From Chlamydiota bacterium (GTDB lineage Bacteria > Chlamydiota > Chlamydiia > Chlamydiales > Rhabdochlamydiaceae), in NCBI GenBank assembly GCA_023265495.1, contig JAHFTP010000039.1:1-11698 (forward strand): a stretch of 11,698 bases of DNA, read 5' to 3'. Positions within the stretch are counted from its first letter, which is position 1; every line of letters begins with the position of its first letter. Of this stretch, positions 1-8,130 are shown piece after piece. The notes under the pieces are model-generated. The model had not been told where the DNA came from, made no database searches, and saw only the letters and a list, made by a program, of their open reading frames with translations. Position numbers and translations under genes: made by a program.

Positions 1-2
1 GT

Positions 3-218
3 GAAGCGGGGGATCTTTCCCAAAGACACTTTAGGAACTCCATATACACCGGTGTTTGGGCAGATCTGGAACACCAGGGATTACAGACACCTCCAGGAGC
101 AGACTTCGGCTATTACCACCTCACTTCAAGGCCGGACAGACTCCCATCTATCTTAGAGAACGCGCTTGCGCTTTATAAGGCAAGAACTCGAGCTAATCCC
201 TACTATTTTCCTTTCTAA
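3..218 (+). CDS. C-terminal end of an unidentified protein (5' end outside window)
   Basis: A reading frame entering from the left edge stays open for 71 codons and stops with TAA at 216-218. The visible piece is rich in aromatic and charged residues, ends in a helical-looking stretch followed by the C-terminus NPYYFPF, and shows no signal or membrane segment. I do not recognise the family. The call rests on the frame being open to the edge and being followed within about 10 bases by a terminator hairpin, as expected for a gene end. A second frame (from base 1) is also open for 51 codons to 156, so the choice of frame is probable, not certain. Confidence 0.55.
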   Translation, partial: EAGDLSQRHFRNSIYTGVWADLEHQGLQTPPGADFGYYHLTSRPDRLPSILENALALYKARTRANPYYFPF

Positions 219-228
219 ATATTTATCT

Positions 229-265
229 AAGGCCTTATTATTTACATAAAATAATAGGGCCTTTT
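229..265 (+). terminator. Rho-independent terminator hairpin abutting the next start codon
   Basis: The arm AAGGCCTTATTAT (229-241) pairs with ATAATAGGGCCTT (251-263), a 13-bp stem with one T-G wobble around a 9-base loop. It is followed by only two more T before the ATG at 266 (TTTTATG). It sits 11 bases after the stop of the left-edge gene, so it probably ends that transcript. The T-run is short and shared with the translation start of the next gene, so it could instead act as a leader hairpin for that gene. Confidence 0.6.
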
Positions 266-1042
266 ATGAAAATACAAGATATTAAGGACTGGTTTTTCGT
301 CCATTTCTCTTCTGAATCTTTTATGCATTGGATCGCACAGAGAAGAAAGCCCCTGATGAATGGCTTATCTGCTGCACTTATCCTTTTGATTGTAAGCCTA
401 TTTCTAGCAAAGCCAAAAGATGGAAAAGCAGTCAGAGCAAGCAGCATCTCCACTATTGACAAATGGCTCAAAGGAGCTGAGCCAGACGCCGGCATCATAG
501 AGCAACTATGCAAACAAGACCCTAGTGTCAAGGCCCTCTTTGCGGGGCGCATTGCACAAAAACTGCTGATTGAGGAAGACACTTCTTCAGCTCGTAAATA
601 CTCGAAAGATCTGCTCCGTGTCACACAGGCAGAATGCCCTTTCTACAGTAGATATTCCCAAACTTCGTTTGTTATAGCAGAAAAAAAATGGCAGCAAGCC
701 TTAAAAGAAGCTCTTTTGCTCAAGAGCGATCTGGAAAAGGACCCTAGTTTCTGGGAAAAGCAAAATAAACAGATCCCCTTTGGCCCCTATCTCTATGCCA
801 TGAACGTGCTTCGCATAGCCCTATTAGAACATAAGATGGGACATGTAGAAGAGGAGCTCAAAGCTTGGGTAGAACTGGAAAAGATCGCGGGCTGGGACAA
901 AAATCCCTCGCAAAGTACATTCACCTCAAATGAAGCACGCCACTTTTTAGAGCAAGGCTTTATTTGTGAGGATCTTACACTGAAAGACTTTGCAGCTATC
1001 AGGAAAAATAGCTTGCAAGCTCTTGTAGCTCAGACTAAGTAA
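266..1042 (+). CDS. Single-pass membrane protein with helical soluble domain, function unknown
   Basis: Encodes 258 residues. A short positively charged N-terminus (residues 1-30) is followed by one hydrophobic segment at about 31-48. The remaining roughly 200 residues are hydrophilic and mostly helical, with alternating Ala, Leu and Lys reminiscent of tetratricopeptide-like proteins, but no TPR consensus can be assigned with certainty. Topology would be a cytoplasmic tail, one membrane anchor and a periplasmic domain, as in the YfgM-type layout; this is analogy only. The ATG at 266 directly follows a hairpin and has no Shine-Dalgarno sequence. The in-frame ATG at 356, preceded by AGAAGAAAG, would still keep most of the membrane segment and is an alternative start. 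The gene converges on the next one with 9 bases between stops. Confidence 0.75.
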   Translation: MKIQDIKDWFFVHFSSESFMHWIAQRRKPLMNGLSAALILLIVSLFLAKPKDGKAVRASSISTIDKWLKGAEPDAGIIEQLCKQDPSVKALFAGRIAQKLLIEEDTSSARKYSKDLLRVTQAECPFYSRYSQTSFVIAEKKWQQALKEALLLKSDLEKDPSFWEKQNKQIPFGPYLYAMNVLRIALLEHKMGHVEEELKAWVELEKIAGWDKNPSQSTFTSNEARHFLEQGFICEDLTLKDFAAIRKNSLQALVAQTK

Positions 1043-1057
1043 CCTCAAGCATTACTT
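1037..1057. terminator. Short palindrome containing both convergent stop codons
   Basis: AAGTAA (1037-1042) and TTACTT (1052-1057) form a 6-bp stem with a 9-base loop. Each arm, read on its own strand, is the last sense codon AAG plus the stop TAA of one of the two converging genes. On the plus strand it is followed by ATTTTG. The stem is AT-rich and short, so termination activity is uncertain. Confidence 0.3.
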
Positions 1058-1432
1058 ATTTTGTGCAAACAGGTCAAGTGCCGTATTATGCAGGTACTTG
1101 CCACCACTTACCCCTACTACAAAGAAAATAACCGGGGGGAGGAAGATGGACAAAATGAGGCCTACTACCCCTAAAACTAGCTGTACTACCTGCTCTTGCT
1201 TGAAAACAAAAGCAAAAGCCGTCTTTAGCATCATATCTAGTTTAGCTGGGGCGACTACACCCAGGATAGCACCGAGTGTTGCTATAATCACTGTCCACGA
1301 AGAAAAAAATACAAAACTAAAAAAACAGGCGAGGACAAAAGCCAGGCAGAAAAACACTTCAAACCTATGTTTTTTGGTAAAGTTCTCTATCTCTTTCACG
1401 GAAACACCCTCTTTGAGCTTATTTGGATCCAT
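1052..1432 (-). CDS. Small four-helix membrane protein (Inc-like profile), function unknown
   Basis: Encodes 126 residues. A charged N-terminus (1-24) is followed by two close pairs of hydrophobic segments at about 25-43/45-63 and 82-98/99-113, and a short C-terminal tail. Closely spaced pairs of membrane segments are the hallmark of chlamydial inclusion-membrane (Inc) proteins, which are inserted into the host-derived vacuole after type III secretion. Here the profile is the only evidence; an ordinary bacterial membrane protein is equally possible. The start is well supported: the mRNA has AAGGAAGGG (complement of 1438-1446) five bases before ATG. It is divergently oriented from the T2SS operon and converges on the 258-residue gene. 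Confidence 0.75.
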   Translation of the reverse strand: MDPNKLKEGVSVKEIENFTKKHRFEVFFCLAFVLACFFSFVFFSSWTVIIATLGAILGVVAPAKLDMMLKTAFAFVFKQEQVVQLVLGVVGLILSIFLPPVIFFVVGVSGGKYLHNTALDLFAQNK

Positions 1433-1661
1433 ATTTTCCCTTCCTTAAGTAGCTTTGCATTGCTATATATAAACACAATTAACCGGCTATTTTCCCTTCC
1501 TTTTATAAGAAAAGCAATACGCTCTAGTTTCGTCTTCTTATTATCAATTTAAGATTAAATTCATTTTTTAGCAACCATCGATTGCATTTTTGTAATGATC
1601 CCTTTGTGTTTTTTTATGAAATTATCTACACTCACGGCTTACAATTTTCCAATTACTGAGG
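1433..1661. promoter_or_regulatory. Divergent intergenic region with weak promoter candidates
   Basis: This 229-bp AT-rich gap separates the minus-strand membrane protein from the T2SS operon, so it should hold promoters for both. For the operon, TTGTGT (1604-1609) and TACACT (1627-1632) are spaced 17 bases apart, about 30 bases before the first start. For the minus-strand gene, TTGCTT (complement of 1512-1517) and GAAAAT (complement of 1489-1494) are also 17 apart. Both are only partial matches to the sigma-70 consensus. A 15-bp block, TATTTTCCCTTCCTT, occurs twice (1432-1446 and 1488-1502); the first copy contains the Shine-Dalgarno of the minus-strand gene. I see no RNA gene here. Confidence 0.35.
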
Positions 1662-3005
1662 ATGATTTTGATCATCGTAGCTTCGTCTAGAGTACATGTA
1701 GACAACCTTATAACCCTTGCAAATAGAAGTGTTTGGGTGATAACCGCCCTTGTCGGTATCGCTTATGTATTCGTCTACTGCGTGCGATCGCAAAGGCAAG
1801 ATTTTTCTTCTATTTCCCGCTTAAGCGATAGCACATTGTATGCCCCTTCTTTTTTTTATGACAATATTGGGAAGGGGGCTTTGTCCCTGCATGGGATATC
1901 GAGCTCTTCTCTGCTGGCGCAGCTTTCTGAAGAAATACTACTTTTAGGAGTGAACACAAGACCCGACTGCCAACCCAAACAGGCGACGGTGCTCCTTTCC
2001 CTGCGCAATACGAACAAACACAAAGTCTTACTGAGCGGAGAGCAAGTATTTTTAGATATTGTGAGGAAAGAAGGCTCTTCCTTTCTGGAATATCGCTTTT
2101 CCGAGCAAAAGACTCCTCTCTGGGTCCGTCCCATCGTAGCGGATAGAGACAAAATCTGTTTAGAGGCCGGGCTATTTTCTCCTTCTACGGAAATCGCTGC
2201 GTTCATAGAAGAAAAAACGCAGTTTTTACTAGCTATACAGAGCCCTGCAAAAATGCAAAAAGTAGGAGAAGGCTATCTCCATCATCTGCAGGAAGCTAAA
2301 TGCTGGGGAAATGATCAATTTATCAAAGAGTACGGGGGCAATGCCTATGCTCCTATCAAAGAAAAGCAAAAAGTAGAGATCCCCGGAAATAATCGAAGCA
2401 CTATTCTATTCCTTGGCAAAGGGGATTTTCTGGAGTGGAAAGAGGATGGATGGAAAAGCCTATCTCAGATAAGTCAGAGCAAAAACAACCCTATAGCGCA
2501 GGTGGTTAACCTGTCCAATAAAGAGATCTCGATAAAGGTATGGGATGAACAAGGATTTTCTCCTTGGCTCGTTCAAATAGAGAGACAGTCCCCCCCTAAA
2601 TCAACAAATCTCTCTTCTCTAGTTCCTTCAGAGATTAGACTGAGAAATGCCTCGCAGGTTTGTTGCAGCTTTGGCCAGAAACGTTTTCTACTCAAAGAAG
2701 GGGACTGGGTACTGAAAACAGCCAAGGGATGGCGCCGGCTTAAAAATGGGAAAGATATCGAGGACTTCTTAAGTCATGCCATTGAGGGAGAGTTATTTGT
2801 CCTTGACTCCATAGAAAAAAAACAGGGGCAGGCCTTTATTCAGGCGCACCTCTTCGATGCTAAAAGAGTGCAGATGCAGGTCGTTACGCTCCCTGTGGTT
2901 ACAGAGAAAAAAGGAGCTCTTTCTGAAAAAACGAAGAAAAAAAACACGATCCTACAAAAACTCTCTGTCTCCAGCGTAAGTAAGCCCGGAGAAAGCCATG
3001 AATAA
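1662..3005 (+). CDS. Bitopic membrane protein in the gspC position of the T2SS operon
   Basis: Encodes 447 residues from the first ATG. One hydrophobic segment at about residues 24-41 is followed by a long hydrophilic domain with many beta-type stretches and a Lys/Ser-rich C-terminal tail (about 410-447). I do not recognise a named domain. The topology (short inner end, one anchor, periplasmic domain) and its place directly before gspD, overlapping it by 8 bases, resemble GspC, which links the inner-membrane platform to the secretin. No GspC homology region or PDZ domain is evident, so this is inference from position. Start choice is open: GAGG at 1658-1661 touches the ATG at 1662, while an in-frame TTG at 1668 has it at an ideal 6-base spacing. 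Confidence 0.8.
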   Translation: MILIIVASSRVHVDNLITLANRSVWVITALVGIAYVFVYCVRSQRQDFSSISRLSDSTLYAPSFFYDNIGKGALSLHGISSSSLLAQLSEEILLLGVNTRPDCQPKQATVLLSLRNTNKHKVLLSGEQVFLDIVRKEGSSFLEYRFSEQKTPLWVRPIVADRDKICLEAGLFSPSTEIAAFIEEKTQFLLAIQSPAKMQKVGEGYLHHLQEAKCWGNDQFIKEYGGNAYAPIKEKQKVEIPGNNRSTILFLGKGDFLEWKEDGWKSLSQISQSKNNPIAQVVNLSNKEISIKVWDEQGFSPWLVQIERQSPPKSTNLSSLVPSEIRLRNASQVCCSFGQKRFLLKEGDWVLKTAKGWRRLKNGKDIEDFLSHAIEGELFVLDSIEKKQGQAFIQAHLFDAKRVQMQVVTLPVVTEKKGALSEKTKKKNTILQKLSVSSVSKPGESHE

Positions 3006-5319
3006 GAGGACTCTCTACCTTCTTTGCTCTCTGCTTGTATGTAGCTCTATGGTCTCCTCACAGACCATCGAGGAAAAGAAAGAGCAGATGGAAAAAACTT
3101 CACTCCAAGGCTCCGGGCAGGAGATAGATCAACTTCTCGCTCAGGTAAACGACAATCTATTCACTTTACGAAAAAACCTCAGCCAGTGTTACACCCAAGT
3201 ACACGACCTCCTGCAAACAAATGCTGCGCCGCAGCAATACCAGCAGCTACTCACCGAGGTTAATACAATCAAATCCTCGATTCTAGGTCTAGAAAACCAG
3301 TGGAGAGAAGCTGTTGTTTCTGAAGCAAAAAAAGAGGAGGAAGGGTATGCCCTGTGGGACCAAGAAGAAACCACTCTCGCCCACCTCATCATGGAATATG
3401 GAGCCATGGATTACCTCTATATTGTTCCACCTGAACTGGCTGGCTCTAAGCTCCATATGCATTCTATGATTCCCATCCCCAGGGAGTCCTGGGGAGAGGT
3501 ATTAGAGATCATCCTCGCACATAATGGCATCGGCGTAAAGAAAATCAACCCCTATGCCAAGCAGCTTTACATGATCAAGCAAGACCCTTCTGTGATCCAG
3601 GCTTTTGCTTCAAAGCCAGAGGACCTTCTCTTCTTACCGAACCATAGCCGTCTCTTTTATGTGTTTTCCCCTCCAATAGAACAGGTCAAAAGCACCTTAC
3701 AGTTCTTTGAGCGTTTTGCCGATAGTAAGCAAAGCTTTGTCTATCAAATAGGGACGAAAATCGCCCTAGTCTCTTCTAAGGAAGAAATAGAAAAGCTCCT
3801 TTCCCTTTATCAGACTGTATGGGACGAGGGAAAAGGAAAGACCTCCCGCGTTGTACCCATCACAAAGATGCCTGTAAAGGAAATGGAAAAAATCCTTACC
3901 TCCTTCTTTGGGGATACCATGGAAAAGAACAGGGCCCCCTTTGTCAAAAATGAACAAGAAGGCCTTGTAGCCTTTTCTTTGGGACAGGGAAATGCGCTCA
4001 TCCTAATAGGGCAAGAAGAAGTAGTAGACCGAGCAGAAAAGGTCATTCACGATACGGAAGAGCAGCTAGAAAACCCCGCTGAGATGACCGTTTACATCTA
4101 CACTTGTAGACATAGCGATCCCAGCGACCTGAGCAAGGTGCTTGGCAAAGTATACAATGCATTGCTCTCCTCTCCAACGGAGGGGGCTAAAGACAGCCTG
4201 GACATGTCCTACTCCGCCCAGGGCAATCAATTTAAAACTCCTGATGGCTACTCGCCCACACAGCCACTTCCCGTTACACCACAGCCCTTAAAACCGGGAA
4301 GCACAGCCCATTTAGAAGTGGAAGAGGCCTCTGATCATTTCATACCCGACCCTAAAACAGGAAATCTCCTCATGGTAGTCAGAAAGGACTCTCTGACGAA
4401 GATAAAAAACCTGCTCAGGCAGCTAGATGTCCCTAAAAAGATGGTGCAAATTGAAGTACTTCTCTTTGAAAGACGCCTCAACAATCAAGATAGCTTTGGG
4501 TTAAATCTCCTGAAAATAGGAACCAAAAGAAACGGGGCCCATTACACCTCCCTTTTCATCCCTAGAGGACAAGGCGTATTTGAATATTTATTCCATAAAG
4601 GACGAAGAGGCAGAGCTCCGGAGATTGACTTTGCCTACAATTTCCTCATGACACAGGAAAACATCCAATTTCATGCTGCCCCCTCTGTCATTACCGTCAA
4701 CCAAACTCCAGCGACGATCAATATCGTACAAGAGATTTCTATTAATAACGGTGCCGCCCCCATCGATACGAACAAGGGAATCGCATTTGAACAATCCTTT
4801 ACTAGAGCTCAATACGGAATCAACATCATACTGACGCCTACTGTTCATATCGCAGAAAAAGAAACTCCCTCTTCCGATGAAGAAAAGAGCTCTGTTACTC
4901 TGCAGACAAATATTACTTTTGATACGCCCACTACCGGAGAAAATGATAGGCCGCTCATCGATCGAAGACATATTGAAAACGAAGTAAGAGTCGATGATGG
5001 CCAGACAGTAATCATCGGAGGTCTAAGAAGGAAGGCTAGTATAGACAATGAAGAGAGGATCCCTTTCTTGGGGGAAATCCCAGGTTTTGGCAAGCTCTTT
5101 GGCTCCACACAGCTCACAGATACGAATACAGAGATGTTTTTCTTCATCACACCACATATTGTCCCGGATCCACAAGAGAACTTAGATAAGCTGCGCATGG
5201 AAGAGCTAAAAAAAAGACCTGGCGACATTCCTGAATTTTTACGAAAAGTCACTGAAGCAAAGGACAAAGAAAGCAGAAAGTTTTTTGAACACAGTCTCAA
5301 ACTCCTATTTGCCCCCTAA
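2998..5319 (+). CDS. gspD: Type II secretion outer-membrane secretin GspD
   Basis: Encodes 773 residues, long for a GspD. A Sec-type signal peptide covers about residues 1-20. A charged, Gln-rich helical stretch (22-118) that looks coiled-coil-forming precedes the N-domains (about 120-195 resembling N0/N1, then about 280-355 and 360-475). The last is interrupted by a Ser/Pro-rich insert at about 385-438. The secretin core runs from about 480 (VQIEVLLFE) to 722. It contains the diagnostic VRVDDGQTVIIGG (663-675) and IPFLGEIPGFGKLFG (688-702), ending in FFITPHIV (715-722). A charged tail of about 50 residues follows. It would form the multimeric channel through which folded proteins leave the periplasm. 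Type III and type IV pilus secretins share the core, but the adjacent gspE-H genes make T2SS the best reading. The start overlaps the preceding stop (ATGAATAA). Confidence 0.93.
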   Translation: MNKRTLYLLCSLLVCSSMVSSQTIEEKKEQMEKTSLQGSGQEIDQLLAQVNDNLFTLRKNLSQCYTQVHDLLQTNAAPQQYQQLLTEVNTIKSSILGLENQWREAVVSEAKKEEEGYALWDQEETTLAHLIMEYGAMDYLYIVPPELAGSKLHMHSMIPIPRESWGEVLEIILAHNGIGVKKINPYAKQLYMIKQDPSVIQAFASKPEDLLFLPNHSRLFYVFSPPIEQVKSTLQFFERFADSKQSFVYQIGTKIALVSSKEEIEKLLSLYQTVWDEGKGKTSRVVPITKMPVKEMEKILTSFFGDTMEKNRAPFVKNEQEGLVAFSLGQGNALILIGQEEVVDRAEKVIHDTEEQLENPAEMTVYIYTCRHSDPSDLSKVLGKVYNALLSSPTEGAKDSLDMSYSAQGNQFKTPDGYSPTQPLPVTPQPLKPGSTAHLEVEEASDHFIPDPKTGNLLMVVRKDSLTKIKNLLRQLDVPKKMVQIEVLLFERRLNNQDSFGLNLLKIGTKRNGAHYTSLFIPRGQGVFEYLFHKGRRGRAPEIDFAYNFLMTQENIQFHAAPSVITVNQTPATINIVQEISINNGAAPIDTNKGIAFEQSFTRAQYGINIILTPTVHIAEKETPSSDEEKSSVTLQTNITFDTPTTGENDRPLIDRRHIENEVRVDDGQTVIIGGLRRKASIDNEERIPFLGEIPGFGKLFGSTQLTDTNTEMFFFITPHIVPDPQENLDKLRMEELKKRPGDIPEFLRKVTEAKDKESRKFFEHSLKLLFAP

Positions 5320-5336
5320 ACAAACATAAGTAGTTT

Positions 5337-6923
5337 ATGCAAAACCTCTCAGCGGATACAAAAACCTTTCTCGATCAGCTCAAAGAATGGAGCAACCGCT
5401 ATGGGATCCCTTTTGCACACGACGTCCAAAGCTCTACGTTTGTCAAAAATAAGATCCACATTGTTCCCTACAGCTTTGCAAAAACAAAACACATACTACC
5501 CATAGAAGAGGAAAATGGCAGGCTCGTCACTGCTATATGTAATCCCTTTTGTCTGGAAACAATTGAGGAGCTCAGGTCCCTTTCAGGCAAGGAAATCAAA
5601 GAAATACTTGTTACAAAAGAAGCGCTCGATGACGCTATAGAGAAATGCTACCACCAAAAAGAAGATGTCACTTCTCAGCTTATCGCTACACTTCCCTCCG
5701 ATAAACAGATGGGTATCGCCTATGATGAAAATGTGGTAGAAGACCTACTCGACACCTCTAGCAATGCTCCCATTATAAAGCTGCTGAACTCTATCTTGTT
5801 AGAGGCGATTCAACAAAAAGCCTCTGACGTCCACTTTGAGCCCAAAGAACAAGGCATCAGCATACGCTACAGAATAGACGGCGTCCTACAAACCAGACAT
5901 GCCCCTCCTAAAGAGTATCAATCTCAGCTGATCACTCGTATTAAAGTTCTTTCCCGTTTGGATATTGCGGAACAAAGGCTTCCGCAAGATGGCAGGATAA
6001 AGCTGAAAATTGGAGGAAGAGAAATCGATCTCAGAGTGAGCACCATCCCGTGTGTCCATGGAGAAAGGATCGTCCTTCGTATCTTAGACAAGTCCAACAT
6101 TGTGCTCGGCCTCACACAACTGGGGATGCAAAAGCCCATTTTTGAAATTTTTCGCACAATCATCAGCCTTTCAGAAGGCATAGTCCTTGTAACGGGGCCC
6201 ACGGGCAGTGGGAAGACAACAACACTCTATAGTGCCCTCGCAAGCATTCACAGCTCTGAAGTAAATGTCATGACCATCGAAGATCCAGTAGAATACAAGT
6301 TAGAAGGGATGGCCCAAATTGCGGTGAACCCTAAAATCCACTTAGACTTTGCCACGGGCTTAAGACATATTTTAAGACAAGACCCTGACGTGATCATGAT
6401 TGGAGAAATTCGGGATAGAGAAACAGCAGAAATAGCGATCCAAGCCTCCTTAACGGGGCATATGGTCTTCAGCACACTACATACCAATGATGCCCCTTCA
6501 GCCCTTACAAGGCTTGTAGACATGGGAATAGAGCCTTACTTACTCACTTCCTCTGTCGTAGGCATTTTAGCACAGAGGCTTGTGCGCACCCTATGTCCCC
6601 ATTGCAAGATAGCCTACACGCCGACAGTGGAAGAGAGCGTGGCTCTAGGCCTACCTGCAGATGCCCTCCTATACCGAGGGGGCGGTTGCAGCAGCTGTTA
6701 TGGTTCCGGTTATAAAGGAAGGCGAGGGATCTATGAGCTCATGGTCGTTACCTCTTCCATCAAACAACAACTTCTGCAAAGTGCTGATGCCCACCAACTA
6801 CAAAAAAAAGCATTGGAAGCGGGCATGATCCCTTTGAGAGAAGACGGAAAACACCTTGTTAAAGAGGGCGTAACCACATTCTCTGAGCTGCTGCGTGCCA
6901 CAAAAGGGTGTGAGGAGCTGTAG
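5337..6923 (+). CDS. gspE: Type II secretion assembly ATPase GspE
   Basis: Encodes 528 residues, a normal length. An N-terminal GspE/PilB-type domain lies at about 35-110, the region that in known systems contacts GspL. The ATPase core follows: Walker A GPTGSGKT (287-294), Asp box TIEDPVEY (313-320), Walker B LRQDPDVIMIGEIRD (346-360) and His box STLHTND (379-385). Two CxxC pairs (C420/C423 and C451/C454) match the zinc-binding tetracysteine site of GspE and PilB. The protein acts on the cytoplasmic face and powers pseudopilus assembly. PilB of type IV pili is the alternative, but no pilus genes are present. The ATG at 5337, 17 bases after gspD, has no clear Shine-Dalgarno sequence, so translation may depend on coupling to gspD. 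Confidence 0.95.
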   Translation: MQNLSADTKTFLDQLKEWSNRYGIPFAHDVQSSTFVKNKIHIVPYSFAKTKHILPIEEENGRLVTAICNPFCLETIEELRSLSGKEIKEILVTKEALDDAIEKCYHQKEDVTSQLIATLPSDKQMGIAYDENVVEDLLDTSSNAPIIKLLNSILLEAIQQKASDVHFEPKEQGISIRYRIDGVLQTRHAPPKEYQSQLITRIKVLSRLDIAEQRLPQDGRIKLKIGGREIDLRVSTIPCVHGERIVLRILDKSNIVLGLTQLGMQKPIFEIFRTIISLSEGIVLVTGPTGSGKTTTLYSALASIHSSEVNVMTIEDPVEYKLEGMAQIAVNPKIHLDFATGLRHILRQDPDVIMIGEIRDRETAEIAIQASLTGHMVFSTLHTNDAPSALTRLVDMGIEPYLLTSSVVGILAQRLVRTLCPHCKIAYTPTVEESVALGLPADALLYRGGGCSSCYGSGYKGRRGIYELMVVTSSIKQQLLQSADAHQLQKKALEAGMIPLREDGKHLVKEGVTTFSELLRATKGCEEL

Positions 6924-6930
6924 TATTGCA

Positions 6931-8115
6931 ATGCCCATATTTCATTATAAAGGTCTTACACAGCAGGGAAAAAGAATCAGCGGCGTTATTAATGCTGACA
7001 CATCCTTGCTTGCCAAGGAACGATTGAAAAAACAGCAAATCTATCTCACCTACTTTTCTTCAAAAGAGATCAAAAAAAAGACGAAATTAACAGAAAATAC
7101 CCTTCTCTCATTCACCAGAGAGCTAAGCCAACTTCTCAGCGCAGGCCTGCCCCTCTACGAAGCTATTGTCACTATAGAAGAAAAATACCAAAAACAAGAT
7201 TGCCACAGACTTTTCCTCAGTTTGCTGGATCATCTCAAGAATGGAAAAAACTTTTCTGATGCTCTTTCTTTCTATCCCGAAACATTTGATGAAGTCTACC
7301 TCTCCCTTGTGAAAGCAGCAGAGCAAAGCGGCGCACTGGAAGATGCCTTTGAGCAGCTATCTTCCCTCATTGCCAAAAAACAAAAATTAAAAAAACAGTT
7401 GATGTCCACCCTTTCTTACCCCATCCTTCTTATGGCATTTTGTACGCTGGTAACAGGCGTACTTTTTTTTGTTGTTATCCCCTCGATGCAAGAGCTATTT
7501 GAAGGAAGGACACTACACCCTCTGACCTACGTAATTTTGCACACCAGCATATGGCTTAGAAGTCACATAGCATTTCTCCTCATGATAATAACCACTGTGC
7601 CAACCTTTATATGGCTGCTACTTCGCAGGCGACAATGCAAGGAACAACTGTTTCATTTACTCTATGGTCTTCCCTTGGTGAAAACGATCACTTTGCAGTC
7701 TGCGTTAGTTCGTTTTTGCAGAACCATGTTTTTACTGCTGCGCGGAGGGGTTCCCCTCATCAACGCAATCTCTTATTCTAGAAAAACGTTGAATCACTAC
7801 TTCCTCGACCTTGCATTTAAAGAGACGGAGCTCGGCGTATTAGAAGGAAAAAAGATGAGCACTTTGCTCAGCCTCTCTCCCTTCATCCCCCCTCTCGTTA
7901 TACGGATGATTTCTGTAGCAGAAGAAACGGGTAAAATATCCACCTCCATGCAAAAACTCTCTGACATATATGAAGAGGAGCTAGACAGAAACCTTCTTCA
8001 GCTCACCTCTTTTTTGCAACCTGCGTTACTCATGCTCCTTGGAGCTATTGTAGGGCTCGTTGTCTTAGCCATTTTATTACCTTTAACCGACGTCCAATCC
8101 TTTTTGGAACAATAA
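6931..8115 (+). CDS. gspF: Type II secretion inner-membrane platform protein GspF
   Basis: Encodes 394 residues. The start MPIFHYKGLTQQGK is the typical opening of GspF/PilC proteins and fixes the ATG at 6931. GAGGAG at 6912-6917 inside the end of gspE lies 13 bases upstream, a slightly long spacing. Two copies of the T2SF domain are visible, at about 58-182 (FTRELSQLLSAGLPL, then the membrane segment 163-184) and about 258-384 (VRFCRTMFLLLRGGVPL, membrane segment 364-384). A further membrane segment lies at about 211-231. In each repeat the AAEQSG (129-134) and VAEETG (329-334) motifs are in equivalent positions. The protein sits at the centre of the inner-membrane platform and couples GspE to pseudopilin insertion. 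It is seven bases from gspE and fifteen from gspG. Confidence 0.94.
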   Translation: MPIFHYKGLTQQGKRISGVINADTSLLAKERLKKQQIYLTYFSSKEIKKKTKLTENTLLSFTRELSQLLSAGLPLYEAIVTIEEKYQKQDCHRLFLSLLDHLKNGKNFSDALSFYPETFDEVYLSLVKAAEQSGALEDAFEQLSSLIAKKQKLKKQLMSTLSYPILLMAFCTLVTGVLFFVVIPSMQELFEGRTLHPLTYVILHTSIWLRSHIAFLLMIITTVPTFIWLLLRRRQCKEQLFHLLYGLPLVKTITLQSALVRFCRTMFLLLRGGVPLINAISYSRKTLNHYFLDLAFKETELGVLEGKKMSTLLSLSPFIPPLVIRMISVAEETGKISTSMQKLSDIYEEELDRNLLQLTSFLQPALLMLLGAIVGLVVLAILLPLTDVQSFLEQ

Positions 8116-8130
8116 TTTATGAGGACCGTT

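Noticed and set aside
1098..1448. Plus-strand open frame of 116 codons opposite the small membrane protein
   Set aside because: Its product is a Thr/Lys-rich shadow of the hydrophobic protein on the other strand, which has a good ribosome-binding site.
2998..3060. GspD as a lipoprotein (LLVC at residues 12-15)
   Set aside because: The residue before Cys is Val, which is not accepted in a normal lipobox; a Sec signal peptide explains the segment better.
4588..5300. Two long minus-strand open frames inside gspD (4588-4971 and 4845-5300)
   Set aside because: They lie opposite the strongly conserved secretin core, are Ser-rich and low in complexity, and match no known family.
6895..6930. GTG start for gspF twelve codons upstream
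   Set aside because: The family normally begins M-P-x-F-x-Y-K, which matches the ATG at 6931; the upstream codons overlap the end of gspE.
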